Source of the DNA: Curvibacter soli
Lineage (GTDB): Bacteria; Pseudomonadota; Gammaproteobacteria; Burkholderiales; Burkholderiaceae_C
Reading direction: 5' to 3'
Length of the DNA stretch: 64,000 bases
Assembly: GCF_029211125.1 (NCBI RefSeq)
Contig: NZ_JARGEN010000002.1
Coordinates: forward strand, 29,093-93,092
A program made the position numbers and the translations under genes. Within the stretch, counting starts at the first letter, position 1, and the number at the start of each line of letters is the position of its first letter. This document shows positions 32,895 to 42,112 of the stretch, in pieces. Below the pieces are notes generated by a model. The model searched no databases, was not told where the DNA came from, and saw only the letters and a list, made by a program, of their open reading frames with translations.

Positions 32895-35800
32895 AGATCG
32901 GTCCTTATCCCTGGGATTTCACGCCATTGCAGGCGCGGCGAATTCTTGAAGCAGATCGTCCCGTCCGATCCCTGACCGATGATGGCCAGCGCCTGTTGGT
33001 CCGGCCTGCAAGTGGCCTGCTTGGTGCAGGATTCGTTGCCATCCTCCGTGGTGCATTCGCACCCCGCCGTGCCCTTGACGCACTTGTCGCCGAAGGCGCG
33101 CGTGCCCGACTTGTCGCGCACCACGCGCACCTTCTGGTCCGCGATGTCGCGGGCCGCCGTGATGTACTTCGTCGCTCCGATGGTGACGACACCTTGCGTC
33201 ACGCGCTCGGGCTTGCCCGAAATCGGGTCGATCGTGTAGAGCGCCGCATTCGGCTTGTTGGTGCAGTCGTCCACCTCCGTCTTGGGCCGCACCGTGGTGA
33301 ACGTCAGCACGCCGGCTTTCATCACGGGGTTGGACAGCACCATTTCCGAGCTGCGCGGCAGGTCGAAATACCAGCCCTTGTTGATAGCCCAGTCGATGGC
33401 GCCACCATCCGTCACGATCACTGTGCCGTCGCTCTGCACCGTGTAGGTCCGGGCCACGAGGTCGCTGGCCTGTGGCAGTTGCGTCACATCGCTTGCATAT
33501 CCGGGCTTGTCCCAGATGCCATAGATGCGCTGCGTCACCCCAATGCGCGGGAAATTGCTCGAATCGAACGCATCGCCCGTACCAAAGACCACCATCATGC
33601 CGCCTGTCGAGCGGAAGACGATTTCCGGCGCGCTGGTGATCGGCAGCGCGTTGGTCACGACGCTTTGGTCCGAACCTGTGCTGGTGGACCGCGCTATGTA
33701 CAGCGGCAGCTTCTCGCCAGCGAACTCGTAGGGCACGCCCCATTGCGCCGGATCGGTGCTGCCCACGTTGAAGCGCCACATGTTGCCCTTCAGATCGCCG
33801 GCATAGATGACGTCCGCCGTGCCGTCGCCATTCACGTCCACCCAGGTCGGCGTCATCAGGCCGTTGCAATTGCTCGTGCATGACGCCGTGCCGGCGGTGG
33901 CGACGAGCTCCCTGTAGTGCGTGCCTTGCGTCCACGTCCCCGCCGACGACGGGCCGTCCACGTACAGGATGAACAGCGACGCCGCCCCCGTGGTCGATTT
34001 GTAGCCATTGCCGAAGATCACCGCGAAGCGCCCGTTGTTGAGCTTGACGATCGGCGACGCCTGGTTCGACCCCGTGTTGGAAGAAACGTCGCCCGTGATG
34101 TAGCCCAGATTCGCGTTGTCGTCCGACGTGAACTGCCATTTGAACGAGTCTTTCGACAGCGCGCCGGTGTCCGTCGCGTCGAGCGCGTACACCGCTTTGC
34201 CGCCGCGCCCCAGCGTGCCAAACACATAGCTGCGCCAGCGGGCCGCGGCCTGCGCGTCGGTTTCGGTGCTGGAGCCGGTGCCCAGCTGCACGTCGCCCGC
34301 GAAAGGCGAACCATCGACGTAGGGCCAGACCGTGCCTTGCGGCTGCGCCTCGCTCGTGCTGCTGATGAAGTTCGCGCCGTCCACGTGGGTGCGCCCGGTG
34401 GTGCCGCGCTGCAGCGGAATCTCGACCAACCGGTTCGCCAGCGCGCTGGGAATGTAGGCGAACACCTCCGCACCGCTGTCGGGGTTGAAGGCATGCACCA
34501 TGCCGTCGTTGGCACCCACCCACAGCAGACTGTCGCGGTCTTGCTGATTCCTCACGAACGTGGCATAGCCCGGGAACGTCGCGCCGATGTAGTCCGCCGA
34601 GGGTGCCGCCTGCAGCCACGGCGTGGCATTGACCACCGGCCCGAGCAGGCTGTCACCGCGTATGCGCAAGCCGTTGACGCCTTCCTTGGTCTGGTCGCCG
34701 CGGATGTAGTTCACCGCCAACTGCGCATTCGCCTCGGTGAGGCTGTTGATGCTCGCCATTCGCGTCTTGTAATCGTCCGGCAGAGCAGCCCATATGAAAT
34801 CCTTCCCCACGCCCGCCCAGTCGGTGACGATCGTGCGGGAAGCGCCCTGGTCGCCCCCGGTGCCATCCGCCCCGCTGGCGGCGATGCGCAGTTTCTGCCC
34901 GGCCTTCCAGTCCGGCGTGGTCTTGAAAAAGCCGTAATCGTCAAGTGAATATGCTTCGATATCCCCTTGCACAGTGGTCGAATCGAACTTGGCAACGTAC
35001 TTGGCGCCCTCCATCGTCAACGCCGCGGACGATACGGCAGGCGCGGCGTTGGAGTTCCTTGCCAGCGAATCCAGCGCCTTGCGCAACTGCTCCTCCAGAA
35101 TGTCCGGGCGGCGCGCCAGGAAATATCCATCGGGGATTCCATCCGCCCCGGGCGAGCCATCGGACTTCTGCTGGTCCCACATGCTCGGGTCCGTAGGCAG
35201 GGGAACTTCAGTGAACGTGTCATCCGGATTCTTGGTGCTGGATTTGAAATACCCATATTTAGCCGCATACCAGAGCGGCTCCTGGATCAGCGTATTCTGC
35301 GCGCCGAGCATGTGGAATTGCAGGGAAACCGGGAAATTCTGATCGAATACCTGGTTCCAAGCACTGTTGACAAGGCATGCGTTGTAAGTTCCAGCGGAAT
35401 TACCCGATACGCCAGCGTTCGCCGCCTCCGTCACCCGGGCTGCCTTGTACGTGCCATCGCCGCACAAATACCCCTCGACGCCCGCCAGAGCCCCATCACC
35501 ATCCTGATGCCTGTGGGTCAGATAACGGCCATCATGGTCCGTTCCCATGACGCTGAATCCATGAGTCCCCTTGTTCCCGGCACCGACATTGATAATGTCC
35601 GTGGTGATCTTGATGTCATACCCGGTCGAGCTTTCCGCATTGGCCACCACGTCGTACCGCAGAAAGCCCGCAATATCCATGTCGTAGTCGCCACCGAACA
35701 AGGCGTCGTTCCAGGTCACGACGAAGGTGCCGTAATCCGAGCCCGAGGCGATCGACGCAAACGTCAGCATGGCCCCCGTCATCTTCCCGGCGGAATCCCA

Positions 35801-37765
35801 GACGCTTTCGGGGGTGATATAGACATACTTCTTCGGATTGGTGCCTGGTATGGGAACCTCGACCCGCGCCACGCCGCCGGTCAGCGAGGCGGCCATGGTT
35901 TTCACCTTCAGCGCATCCTGCACGAATTTCAAATCCGTCGGCGGCGTGCCAATCTGTGCCGTTGTCCGGATTTTGGACGTATTGGCATACAGTGCCGCCC
36001 CCGCGACCTGGTAAGTACCGCCGATCGCCGGAGCCTCGGGACAAATGCCGGAAACATTGTCCAGCGACGCAACCGCCTTGGCGGAGCATGCGTCCCCATA
36101 CCCCCCGGTGGCCGAGCCCACCGATCTCGACGTATTGGTAATTACCTCCTCATCGCCGACCTTGTTCACGTAATTGGTAAGGCTGCCCAGTGCTCTGTTG
36201 GGCAGTGTCTCGAACGGCGTGCCGGCCTGCCCATCGAAGCTCAATGCGCTACTGGACAATGCCAGCGTATACATGGGCCGGCAAATCGAGTTGCCATACA
36301 GATTTTTGCGCGTTGCGTTGGCGTTGGAGAGAGGATCGGCCCAGGCCACGACGGGGAGCCCCTTGTTCCCATCATTGGTCGTACTGCCTGGATTGGTCGA
36401 GGTTACACCTGAGTAATATTGCAAAGCTTGCACGACCATTTCACCCACAGGATTCCCCCACGCGGGCAGAGTGCCATCCGTCATATCTGCGGGCTTTTGG
36501 TTATTTGACCCATCGTAGCCTCCACTCCCGCGGCCATAAAGCACGTAGGAATCCAGCGCCTTGATGGCACCATTGCCCGTCGCACGCCCATCCGCCAAAG
36601 TCGCAGCACAGCCAGAGGAAGTGCTGTGGCAGAAAACCCCGGTACTCGGGTTGATTTCATCGAGAAAATCACCCATGTTCTTGCGCAGGGCACCCGCATT
36701 CAGATTCTTGTCGTAGCTGCCCGTAATCACCCCGAACTCGGTGCGCGCGGCGGTGTTGGCTGCATTCGAAAAACCGAACTCCTGAAACAGGCCGAAAGGC
36801 TTGTAGTTCGTCGTCGAATCCGGAGGAAATGCCTGGCAGCGCTCCTCGCCCAGCATACTGGCTTGGCAGACCTGGACGCGCACCGTCAGTTCAGGCCCGA
36901 TACTGCCGTACTTTGCCCCATCCGTGCTATCACTCGGCGGACTCTGCTCATGCGCAATCCCACCATTCCCCTTGTCGGCATCCTTAAAATACCGGGCCAG
37001 CTTCACCCCCAGATCGCCAGCGCCCCATTCACACACCGTACCTTCGACCGTCGCCCACAATCTGTAATTGCCTTTTGCCAGTCGGATAACCGGGTTTCCA
37101 CCCTCCCCCATCTGATCGGAGCGATTGCAAATACTGATGCCTGCATAGGCGTTTGGATTATTTCCCGTGGTTTTTGTCAGGGCAGCCGTCGTGAACGGCG
37201 TGTAGTCGCGAATATCCGTTCCATTATAAAATTTGACGAACGAATGCGAGTCTTTCGACAGATTGGTGCGTTCCAGAATCGTGCTGCTGGAGGTATCGGT
37301 ACTCCGCTTGCCGCCATAAAGCATTTTACGAATGACATCCAGGCGCGTCATCGTACCCCAATTGAGAAAGTTACCGCTCCAATAGCTAGAACTGCTGGAA
37401 CAGGTATAGCGTCCCCCGGTAATGGTCGCAATGGCGGCAGGCTCGAACCGATTATTGCTGCTCGAATAGCTGTAGCACTTCGTGGCGTCGAAGTAGCCGT
37501 AGTACTTGAACGTGGGGATGAACGTCGTGTCGATCACGCCATCGCCGTCGATATCCTCGAAATCAGTATAGATCGGGCCGAACAGCGTGTGATCCTTCGA
37601 TGTCGCCAGCATCATCATCGGGCGGTTCGAGTTCGTCACGATGTTCGGCGGCACCGCCGGCTGCGGCGTGGACACATCGACGGGCGTGGCAAGTGCGAAA
37701 ACCTGCATACACGCGGCACTCCACGCGAGCACCATTCGCAATACGGCATTGGGCGGGAATTTCAT
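32891..37765 (-). CDS. pilY1: PilY1-type pilus tip adhesin
   Basis: A 1624-residue secreted protein with a signal peptide ([19 protein letters not shown]). The N-terminal 900 residues are rich in Ser/Thr/Asn and include repeated DGDGxxD-like segments ([13 protein letters not shown] at about 65). The C-terminal PilY1/PilC beta-propeller begins about residue 1060 ([19 protein letters not shown]). It holds a calcium-binding loop [11 protein letters not shown] near 1310. PilY1 sits at the pilus tip, promoting assembly and adhesion. The start follows AGGAAGAACCC. By eye, the N-terminal half is less GC-rich than the C-terminal half. Confidence 0.93.
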   Translation of the reverse strand: MKFPPNAVLRMVLAWSAACMQVFALATPVDVSTPQPAVPPNIVTNSNRPMMMLATSKDHTLFGPIYTDFEDIDGDGVIDTTFIPTFKYYGYFDATKCYSYSSSNNRFEPAAIATITGGRYTCSSSSSYWSGNFLNWGTMTRLDVIRKMLYGGKRSTDTSSSTILERTNLSKDSHSFVKFYNGTDIRDYTPFTTAALTKTTGNNPNAYAGISICNRSDQMGEGGNPVIRLAKGNYRLWATVEGTVCEWGAGDLGVKLARYFKDADKGNGGIAHEQSPPSDSTDGAKYGSIGPELTVRVQVCQASMLGEERCQAFPPDSTTNYKPFGLFQEFGFSNAANTAARTEFGVITGSYDKNLNAGALRKNMGDFLDEINPSTGVFCHSTSSGCAATLADGRATGNGAIKALDSYVLYGRGSGGYDGSNNQKPADMTDGTLPAWGNPVGEMVVQALQYYSGVTSTNPGSTTNDGNKGLPVVAWADPLSNANATRKNLYGNSICRPMYTLALSSSALSFDGQAGTPFETLPNRALGSLTNYVNKVGDEEVITNTSRSVGSATGGYGDACSAKAVASLDNVSGICPEAPAIGGTYQVAGAALYANTSKIRTTAQIGTPPTDLKFVQDALKVKTMAASLTGGVARVEVPIPGTNPKKYVYITPESVWDSAGKMTGAMLTFASIASGSDYGTFVVTWNDALFGGDYDMDIAGFLRYDVVANAESSTGYDIKITTDIINVGAGNKGTHGFSVMGTDHDGRYLTHRHQDGDGALAGVEGYLCGDGTYKAARVTEAANAGVSGNSAGTYNACLVNSAWNQVFDQNFPVSLQFHMLGAQNTLIQEPLWYAAKYGYFKSSTKNPDDTFTEVPLPTDPSMWDQQKSDGSPGADGIPDGYFLARRPDILEEQLRKALDSLARNSNAAPAVSSAALTMEGAKYVAKFDSTTVQGDIEAYSLDDYGFFKTTPDWKAGQKLRIAASGADGTGGDQGASRTIVTDWAGVGKDFIWAALPDDYKTRMASINSLTEANAQLAVNYIRGDQTKEGVNGLRIRGDSLLGPVVNATPWLQAAPSADYIGATFPGYATFVRNQQDRDSLLWVGANDGMVHAFNPDSGAEVFAYIPSALANRLVEIPLQRGTTGRTHVDGANFISSTSEAQPQGTVWPYVDGSPFAGDVQLGTGSSTETDAQAAARWRSYVFGTLGRGGKAVYALDATDTGALSKDSFKWQFTSDDNANLGYITGDVSSNTGSNQASPIVKLNNGRFAVIFGNGYKSTTGAASLFILYVDGPSSAGTWTQGTHYRELVATAGTASCTSNCNGLMTPTWVDVNGDGTADVIYAGDLKGNMWRFNVGSTDPAQWGVPYEFAGEKLPLYIARSTSTGSDQSVVTNALPITSAPEIVFRSTGGMMVVFGTGDAFDSSNFPRIGVTQRIYGIWDKPGYASDVTQLPQASDLVARTYTVQSDGTVIVTDGGAIDWAINKGWYFDLPRSSEMVLSNPVMKAGVLTFTTVRPKTEVDDCTNKPNAALYTIDPISGKPERVTQGVVTIGATKYITAARDIADQKVRVVRDKSGTRAFGDKCVKGTAGCECTTEDGNESCTKQATCRPDQQALAIIGQGSDGTICFKNSPRLQWREIPGIRTDL

Positions 37766-37777
37766 GGGTTCTTCCTG

Positions 37778-38497
37778 TCAGGGAAAGAAAATGCTTTGCA
37801 AAACGACCTGCGTCATTTGTGAGTAACCGAATCCACGCGCGGTGATGCGGTACATCGTGGACCATTGGCTGGCGTTCTCGCCCGTGGAGGTCACCATGGA
37901 CTCGGCGGCGTTGATGCGCACGTCCTTGCGCTTGAACACCTCGATCAGGTATTCGGGCTGCTTCGATACGCTAGGCAGGGGCTTGATGCCCGTGTACGTG
38001 CCGAGTGGAACCGCGCCCGTGAAGGCGCAGCTTCCGCTGGGGGGCTTGGAGGCGGCATCGTCGTTCCACTGCCCGTTCTTGCCCGTCGGCCACCAGGGTT
38101 CGGCCAAGCTGGCGTCGGAACTGGCCGAGTCCCACGATACGGTCTTGTAGGCGTCGTCGGCCTTGTAGCACAGGCCCTGCGCGCAGTCGGCGGCGAATGC
38201 CGGCATGATGAGCTTGGCGTTGTTGCGATAGGCTGCGGGCCGGGTGCATGCGACGCCGGGCGGCGGGGTGCCGAGGCGGATGTCGCGCTCCGCGTCGCGC
38301 AGCGCGGCCTCCGCCGCCTGGCGGGCCACCTCCTGGTCCAACTGGTTGCGCGCCATGCCTTCGGAGAGCATGGACTGGCGGACCGTCCATACCGTCACGC
38401 CGACGATGGCAACGAGGAACAGCAGCACGACAATCAGGGCCACGCCGCCCTGCCGACGCGGTGAACGGGTATGCACGGGTGGTTGTTGGATCATCAT
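37778..38497 (-). CDS. pilX: PilX-like minor pilin assembly protein
   Basis: About 239 residues. RRQGGVALIVVLLFLVAIVGVTVW is a degenerate class III prepilin-like segment near residues 14-37, as usual for PilX, followed by the amphipathic QEVARQAAEAALRDAERDIRLG typical of the PilX N-domain. Cysteines at CTRPA, CAQGLCYK and CAF are in the globular part. Tandem ATGs at 38497 and 38494 follow GGGGCGAG; either may be used. It lies 12 bp upstream of pilY1. Confidence 0.87.
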   Translation of the reverse strand: MMIQQPPVHTRSPRRQGGVALIVVLLFLVAIVGVTVWTVRQSMLSEGMARNQLDQEVARQAAEAALRDAERDIRLGTPPPGVACTRPAAYRNNAKLIMPAFAADCAQGLCYKADDAYKTVSWDSASSDASLAEPWWPTGKNGQWNDDAASKPPSGSCAFTGAVPLGTYTGIKPLPSVSKQPEYLIEVFKRKDVRINAAESMVTSTGENASQWSTMYRITARGFGYSQMTQVVLQSIFFP

Positions 38498-38510
38498 TGC
38501 TCGCCCCGCT

Positions 38511-39602
38511 TCAGTAGGAGTTGCGCAAGGCGTTGCGCACACCGAACACCTGCACGTGGCGGCGGATGGTGTCGCCCTTCGGCTGGTCGTGGGCCGTGTC
38601 GTCGCAGTCCAGATACTGCTGCTTGGCGGCAGCATCGTCGGGCAGGCGGGTGTTGCCGCCCAATGTGCGCGTCAGCATGCACACCCTGACTGCGGTGACA
38701 CGCGCCCAGGGAGTGAGGACAACACCGTTCACCGTCAAGTTCGGCAAAGCGGCCATGTCGCTGGCCGCGTAGAACTGGGTGGGCGCGAGCGTCGTTTCCG
38801 AATCGTATATACCGTATTTGAACCGCAAATCGATAACGCCCGCCAACAGGGGCTGGTATATCGCTACTGCCCCAAAATAGCCATTGGCATTGCCGCTGCA
38901 CACCAGGCTGTTGGTCTGGATGGCAACCCCGTCGACGATGGTGGTGGTTACGTCATCGAGCCCGTAGCGGTTCGACACGAATATGGGCAGGCCGGGCGGC
39001 AACGTGTTGTCATAACTGGACGGCGGATCGCCTGTATTCCAGCTCCGCTGCATATTCCCGTCCTTGGAGGCCGGGTCGCCGCCCTCGCAATCCGCATGCT
39101 GCCCCAGGACATTGCCCATCGAATCGCTGGAGAAATGGTTCAGCACGATGGAATCGGGCTTGCTCTCGTCCGGCACGGGGCAGGTGGCGGTCTTGGGGTC
39201 GAAGCGCCCGCCGCTGCACCCGTAAATGGCAGTCTGGTAGACCGCCGCCGGCGCAGCCCAGTCCGTACCCGAGGGAGGGGTGGTGTTGGGCAGCGGCGGA
39301 TAGGTGTCGTACATCAGCTTCTGGGTTTCGTCCGGCGCATTGGGCGGCACGATCGCCGGGTAGAAGCCGGCGTTTTCGATTTCGCGCCCGAGCAGTTGCA
39401 GCGCGAAAGTCCCGGTTTCCATGCTGGTGCTGGCGCGGTCGAGCGCGCGGTGCGCCTCGCGCGTGCCGAGGTACACGTAGGCCGCCGCGATGACGATCAC
39501 CAGCGAAATCGCCATCGCCACCAGCAGTTCGATCAGCGACAGGCCGCGCGCGGCGACCCTGGGGGTTGTTGAGGCGCTCTTGCGCATGGCGGCCTTTTTC
39601 AT
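38511..39602 (-). CDS. pilW: PilW-like minor pilin
   Basis: A 363-residue prepilin. The leader ends AARG, cleaved before LSLIELLVAMAISLVIVIAAAYVYLG, with Glu5 of the mature chain. It is larger than most pilins, in keeping with PilW. Four or more cysteines lie in the globular domain (CSGGRFDPKTATCPVP, CEGG, CSGN, CMLTR). The ATG at 39602 overlaps the pilV stop (ATGA), and the stop lies 13 bp before pilX. Confidence 0.9.
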   Translation of the reverse strand: MKKAAMRKSASTTPRVAARGLSLIELLVAMAISLVIVIAAAYVYLGTREAHRALDRASTSMETGTFALQLLGREIENAGFYPAIVPPNAPDETQKLMYDTYPPLPNTTPPSGTDWAAPAAVYQTAIYGCSGGRFDPKTATCPVPDESKPDSIVLNHFSSDSMGNVLGQHADCEGGDPASKDGNMQRSWNTGDPPSSYDNTLPPGLPIFVSNRYGLDDVTTTIVDGVAIQTNSLVCSGNANGYFGAVAIYQPLLAGVIDLRFKYGIYDSETTLAPTQFYAASDMAALPNLTVNGVVLTPWARVTAVRVCMLTRTLGGNTRLPDDAAAKQQYLDCDDTAHDQPKGDTIRRHVQVFGVRNALRNSY

Positions 39603-40249
39603 GGGATGAACACGAAATTGGCGCAGCGCACGCCGTCCGGCGCGGCGGTGGCCTGGGGGCAGCAGCTTTGCGCCTTCATGCCGGTGCTGTCGTCCGCGCA
39701 GACGGGGGATTGGTCCAGCTCGGTGAACTTGCCGTCCGAGTCGGCTTTGAGGAAATCCTTGTCGTACCACATGAGGGTGACGCGAACCCCGTCGTGCTTG
39801 CCGCCGGCAATCTGGGCCGCCCCCTGGGGAATGCTGTCGCGCACCTGCTTTCTCCACACAGCCAGGTCGTAGGCGGCGCGCTCGTCCACGGTGCATGCAA
39901 TGCCCGCGGCCTCGCACTGCTTGGCAGCGGCCCAGGTGCCCTGCACGTCGTCGGCCTGCTGCGTGGCCCAGTTGGCGGTGAGCTTGTAAGCCGAGGCGCC
40001 GCTGTCGTCCACGCCGTTGTTGTAGTTGCCTGCGATGCCGTCGGGGTTGATGCGGATGCGCTCCGCGATGTCGGACACCAGCCCCGACGCGGCGGAGCGC
40101 GACCAGGTGTTGATCTTGTACTTCGCCGTCGCTGCCTGCAGGCCGGCGATGCCCAGCAGGCCGATCGACAGGATGACGATGGCGATCAGAATCTCCATCA
40201 GCGTCATGCCCCTGGACGCGGGCATGGATTTTATTTTTGCATTTCGCAT
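39599..40249 (-). CDS. pilV: PilV-like minor pilin
   Basis: A 216-residue prepilin with leader MRNAKIKSMPASRG and mature start MTLMEILIAIVILSIGLLGIAGLQ (N-terminal Met replaces the usual Phe, Glu5 kept). The C-terminal domain has a cluster CADDSTGMKAQSCCPQ. ATG 40249 has AGAGG 8 nt upstream. It follows fimT by 16 bp. Minor pilins FimT, PilV, PilW, PilX, PilE together prime pilus assembly with PilY1. Confidence 0.9.
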   Translation of the reverse strand: MRNAKIKSMPASRGMTLMEILIAIVILSIGLLGIAGLQAATAKYKINTWSRSAASGLVSDIAERIRINPDGIAGNYNNGVDDSGASAYKLTANWATQQADDVQGTWAAAKQCEAAGIACTVDERAAYDLAVWRKQVRDSIPQGAAQIAGGKHDGVRVTLMWYDKDFLKADSDGKFTELDQSPVCADDSTGMKAQSCCPQATAAPDGVRCANFVFIP

Positions 40250-40265
40250 ATGCCGCCTCTGCGAT

Positions 40266-40871
40266 TCAAGAACAACTATTCTGTGAATATGGAATGATTC
40301 TGGTGCGCCCCATTTTGTCGAGGCATATGTTCGAGCCATATTTGAACGACGTATCCGAATCGGCGCCATTGATATCCAACACAAACATATTGGCACCGGC
40401 CAATGCATTCAGCCGCCCGCTGGGTGTGAACATCAATTTCTTTGGGGGAGTGCTGCCAGTGCTCGCCATCAGGGTGTATTGCGATCCGCTGGAATTCCGG
40501 GCGGCAATGATGTCGTCCAAAGCCGGTGTCGTCACGCTCGAATCGCAGGCTTCATTGAGAAACAAAATCCAGCCCTGCTGCCAATCCGGATCGCCCGTGG
40601 TTTTGCACGATGGCGTTGCGCTGCCACCCGCCGTCGCGCTCATGCACATCGAGACGCAGGTGTTCTTGCTGGCGGCCTCGTTGCGGGCGCGCATGATGCT
40701 GCCGGCGAACTCGTTGCTGATGTTCGCCATCTGGTTGCGGATGAGGAAGTCCCGGATCGACGGCGCGGCCAGCACGGCGAGCACCGCTGCGATGGCAAGC
40801 GTGACCATGAGCTCGATCAGCGTGAACCCACGTGCGCGCGCCCGTCTGCCTGAGAGTCGTGGTGTGATCAT
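40266..40871 (-). CDS. fimT: FimT/GspH-type minor pilin
   Basis: A 201-residue pseudopilin-like protein, first gene of the minor-pilin operon. Leader MITPRLSGRRARARG, then FTLIELMVTLAIAAVLAVLAAPSIRDFLIRNQMANISNEFAGSIMRARNEA, which is the GspH/FimT signature. Four cysteines follow (NTCVSMCM, PSCKTT, NEACDSS). In the FimT family the C-terminus can bind DNA for uptake; the end here (GSNICLDKMGRTRIIPYSQ) carries a few basic residues consistent with that. Confidence 0.9.
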   Translation of the reverse strand: MITPRLSGRRARARGFTLIELMVTLAIAAVLAVLAAPSIRDFLIRNQMANISNEFAGSIMRARNEAASKNTCVSMCMSATAGGSATPSCKTTGDPDWQQGWILFLNEACDSSVTTPALDDIIAARNSSGSQYTLMASTGSTPPKKLMFTPSGRLNALAGANMFVLDINGADSDTSFKYGSNICLDKMGRTRIIPYSQNSCS

Positions 40872-40994
40872 GCGTCGATGATGGCCCAAGCGAGCGGGAA
40901 TTGAAGCGCCGTTTGGTGGAGCACCGGCGCCGCTGGTCTGGTGGAACGGGTCTGGAGCCAGTCCCACCCGAGCAGCAGCGATCAAATTCGCAGG

Positions 40995-41017
40995 TGTGCG
41001 CCCATGCTGGGCGCACA
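40995..41017. terminator. Second hairpin beyond the tRNA-Pro terminator
   Basis: TGTGCGCCCA-TGC-TGGGCGCACA is a perfect 10-bp inverted repeat just past the T-run of the tRNA terminator and before fimT. It has no T-run of its own and may be a back-up structure. Confidence 0.45.
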
Positions 41018-41018
41018 A

Positions 41019-41053
41019 GAAAAACGGGCTACGGCATTTCTGCCATAACCCGT
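41019..41053 (-). terminator. Intrinsic terminator after tRNA-Pro
   Basis: Minus strand: a 13-bp stem (two G-U pairs) closed by a GAAA tetraloop at 41024-41053, followed by TTTTCTTG. It lies 18 bp beyond the CCA end of tRNA-Pro. Confidence 0.9.
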
Positions 41054-41071
41054 TGAATTCAAATCGATGAA

Positions 41072-41148
41072 TGGTCGGCGTGGCGGGATTCGAACTCGCG
41101 ACCCCTTGCACCCCATGCAAGTGCGCTACCAGGCTGCGCTACACGCCG
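41072..41148 (-). tRNA. tRNA-Pro(GGG)
   Basis: A 77-nt cloverleaf read by eye. The acceptor CGGCGTG pairs with CACGCCG followed by A and an encoded CCA. The D arm is AGCGCAGCCTGGTAGCGCA. The anticodon stem CTTGC/GCAAG closes loop ATGGGGT, giving anticodon GGG. The T arm has GTTCGAATC. It lies downstream of the merR gene, the normal betaproteobacterial position, and has its own terminator. It is not the island's attachment site. Confidence 0.96.
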
Positions 41149-41160
41149 ACAAGCCTAGCA

Positions 41161-41652
41161 TTATAGCGTGGTTGCAGAGGGCGCCGACAGCAACTCACGG
41201 ATTTCAACCAGTTCCCTGCGCATGTGCGCGATCTCATGTTCGGGGCCGGCATCGCTCCACGCGGCCGAAGAGGCGACCGGATCGCCGAAGGCGCTGTCCT
41301 CCGTGGCATAGCCTGCGACCATTGGGTCGGCGCCTCCTTCCGAATCCGGGAAATCCAGGAGGTGCCCGGCGTATCCATGGATGCCGTGATCCCCATGCGC
41401 CAGTTCCTGCAGCTTGTTGCGCGCGCCGCTGATCGTGAAGCCCTGGTCGTACAGCAGGTCGCGAATGCGCCGGATCATCAGCACTTCGTGGTGCTGGTAG
41501 TAGCGCCGGTTGCCGCGGCGCTTCATGGGCCGCAGTTGGGTAAATTCCTGCTCCCAGTAGCGCAGCACGTGCGGCTTGACGCCGCACAGCTCCGCCACTT
41601 CACCGATGGTGAAATAGCGTTTGGCGGGGATGGATGGCAGGAGTTTTCCCAT
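41161..41652 (-). CDS. MerR-family transcriptional regulator
   Basis: A 163-residue regulator. Winged HTH at about 12-80: KRYFTIGEVAELCGVKPHVLRYWEQEFTQLRPMKRRGNRRYYQHHEVLMIRRIRDLL. The C-terminal part has no metal-binding cysteines and ends in a short helix (HEIAHMRRELVEIRELL). This merR always follows ihfA after pheT in related genomes, so it is part of that conserved unit; its target is not established. Confidence 0.92.
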   Translation of the reverse strand: MGKLLPSIPAKRYFTIGEVAELCGVKPHVLRYWEQEFTQLRPMKRRGNRRYYQHHEVLMIRRIRDLLYDQGFTISGARNKLQELAHGDHGIHGYAGHLLDFPDSEGGADPMVAGYATEDSAFGDPVASSAAWSDAGPEHEIAHMRRELVEIRELLSAPSATTL

Positions 41653-41728
41653 GGCACTCGGGTGGCGCGCGGCGAAGTCGTTTAGCGTATCGCAGACGGC
41701 ACGGTGCGGCTAGTCCGGTTTGCGTGAA

Positions 41729-42088
41729 CTATTGGGCACCCAAGGCGCCGTCCGCCGTGTCTGCGGCAGCCTCGGCGTGCCCCTGTATCTGTTCCTTGAG
41801 CTTGGTGCTCGCATGGAAAGTGACGACACGGCGCGCCTGGATGGGGATTAGTTCGCCCGTGCGCGGGTTGCGCCCGGGGCGCGGCGCCTTGGTGCGGATC
41901 TGGAAATTGCCGAAGCCCGATATCTTCACGTCCCGGCCTTCGACCAGTCTGTCGGAGATCAGCGTGAAGAACGCATCGACCATGTCCTTGGATTCACGCT
42001 TGTTCAGGCCGATCTGCTCGAACAACAGATCGGCCAACTGGGCCTTGGTCAGCGCCGGCGTTTCCAGGCTTTCGACAGTGATTTCCAT
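41729..42088 (-). CDS. ihfA: Integration host factor alpha subunit
   Basis: A 119-residue HU/IHF-fold DNA-bending protein. LTKAQLADLLFEQIGLNKRESKDMVDAFF, then DVKISGFGNFQIRTKAPRPGRNPRTGELIPIQARRVVTF with the conserved Pro that intercalates in the minor groove. The C-terminal tail (HAEAAADTADGALGAQ) is longer than in E. coli. It lies 24 bp downstream of pheT, as in most proteobacteria. Confidence 0.96.
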   Translation of the reverse strand: MEITVESLETPALTKAQLADLLFEQIGLNKRESKDMVDAFFTLISDRLVEGRDVKISGFGNFQIRTKAPRPGRNPRTGELIPIQARRVVTFHASTKLKEQIQGHAEAAADTADGALGAQ

Positions 42089-42112
42089 AGTGTTGTGTCC
42101 CTCTCCGCTGCC

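Noticed and set aside
41072..41148. tRNA-Pro as integration site of the island
   Set aside because: The tRNA is intact with its terminator, no integrase is adjacent, and the duplicated sequence that bounds the island is the aceA end, 8 kb away.
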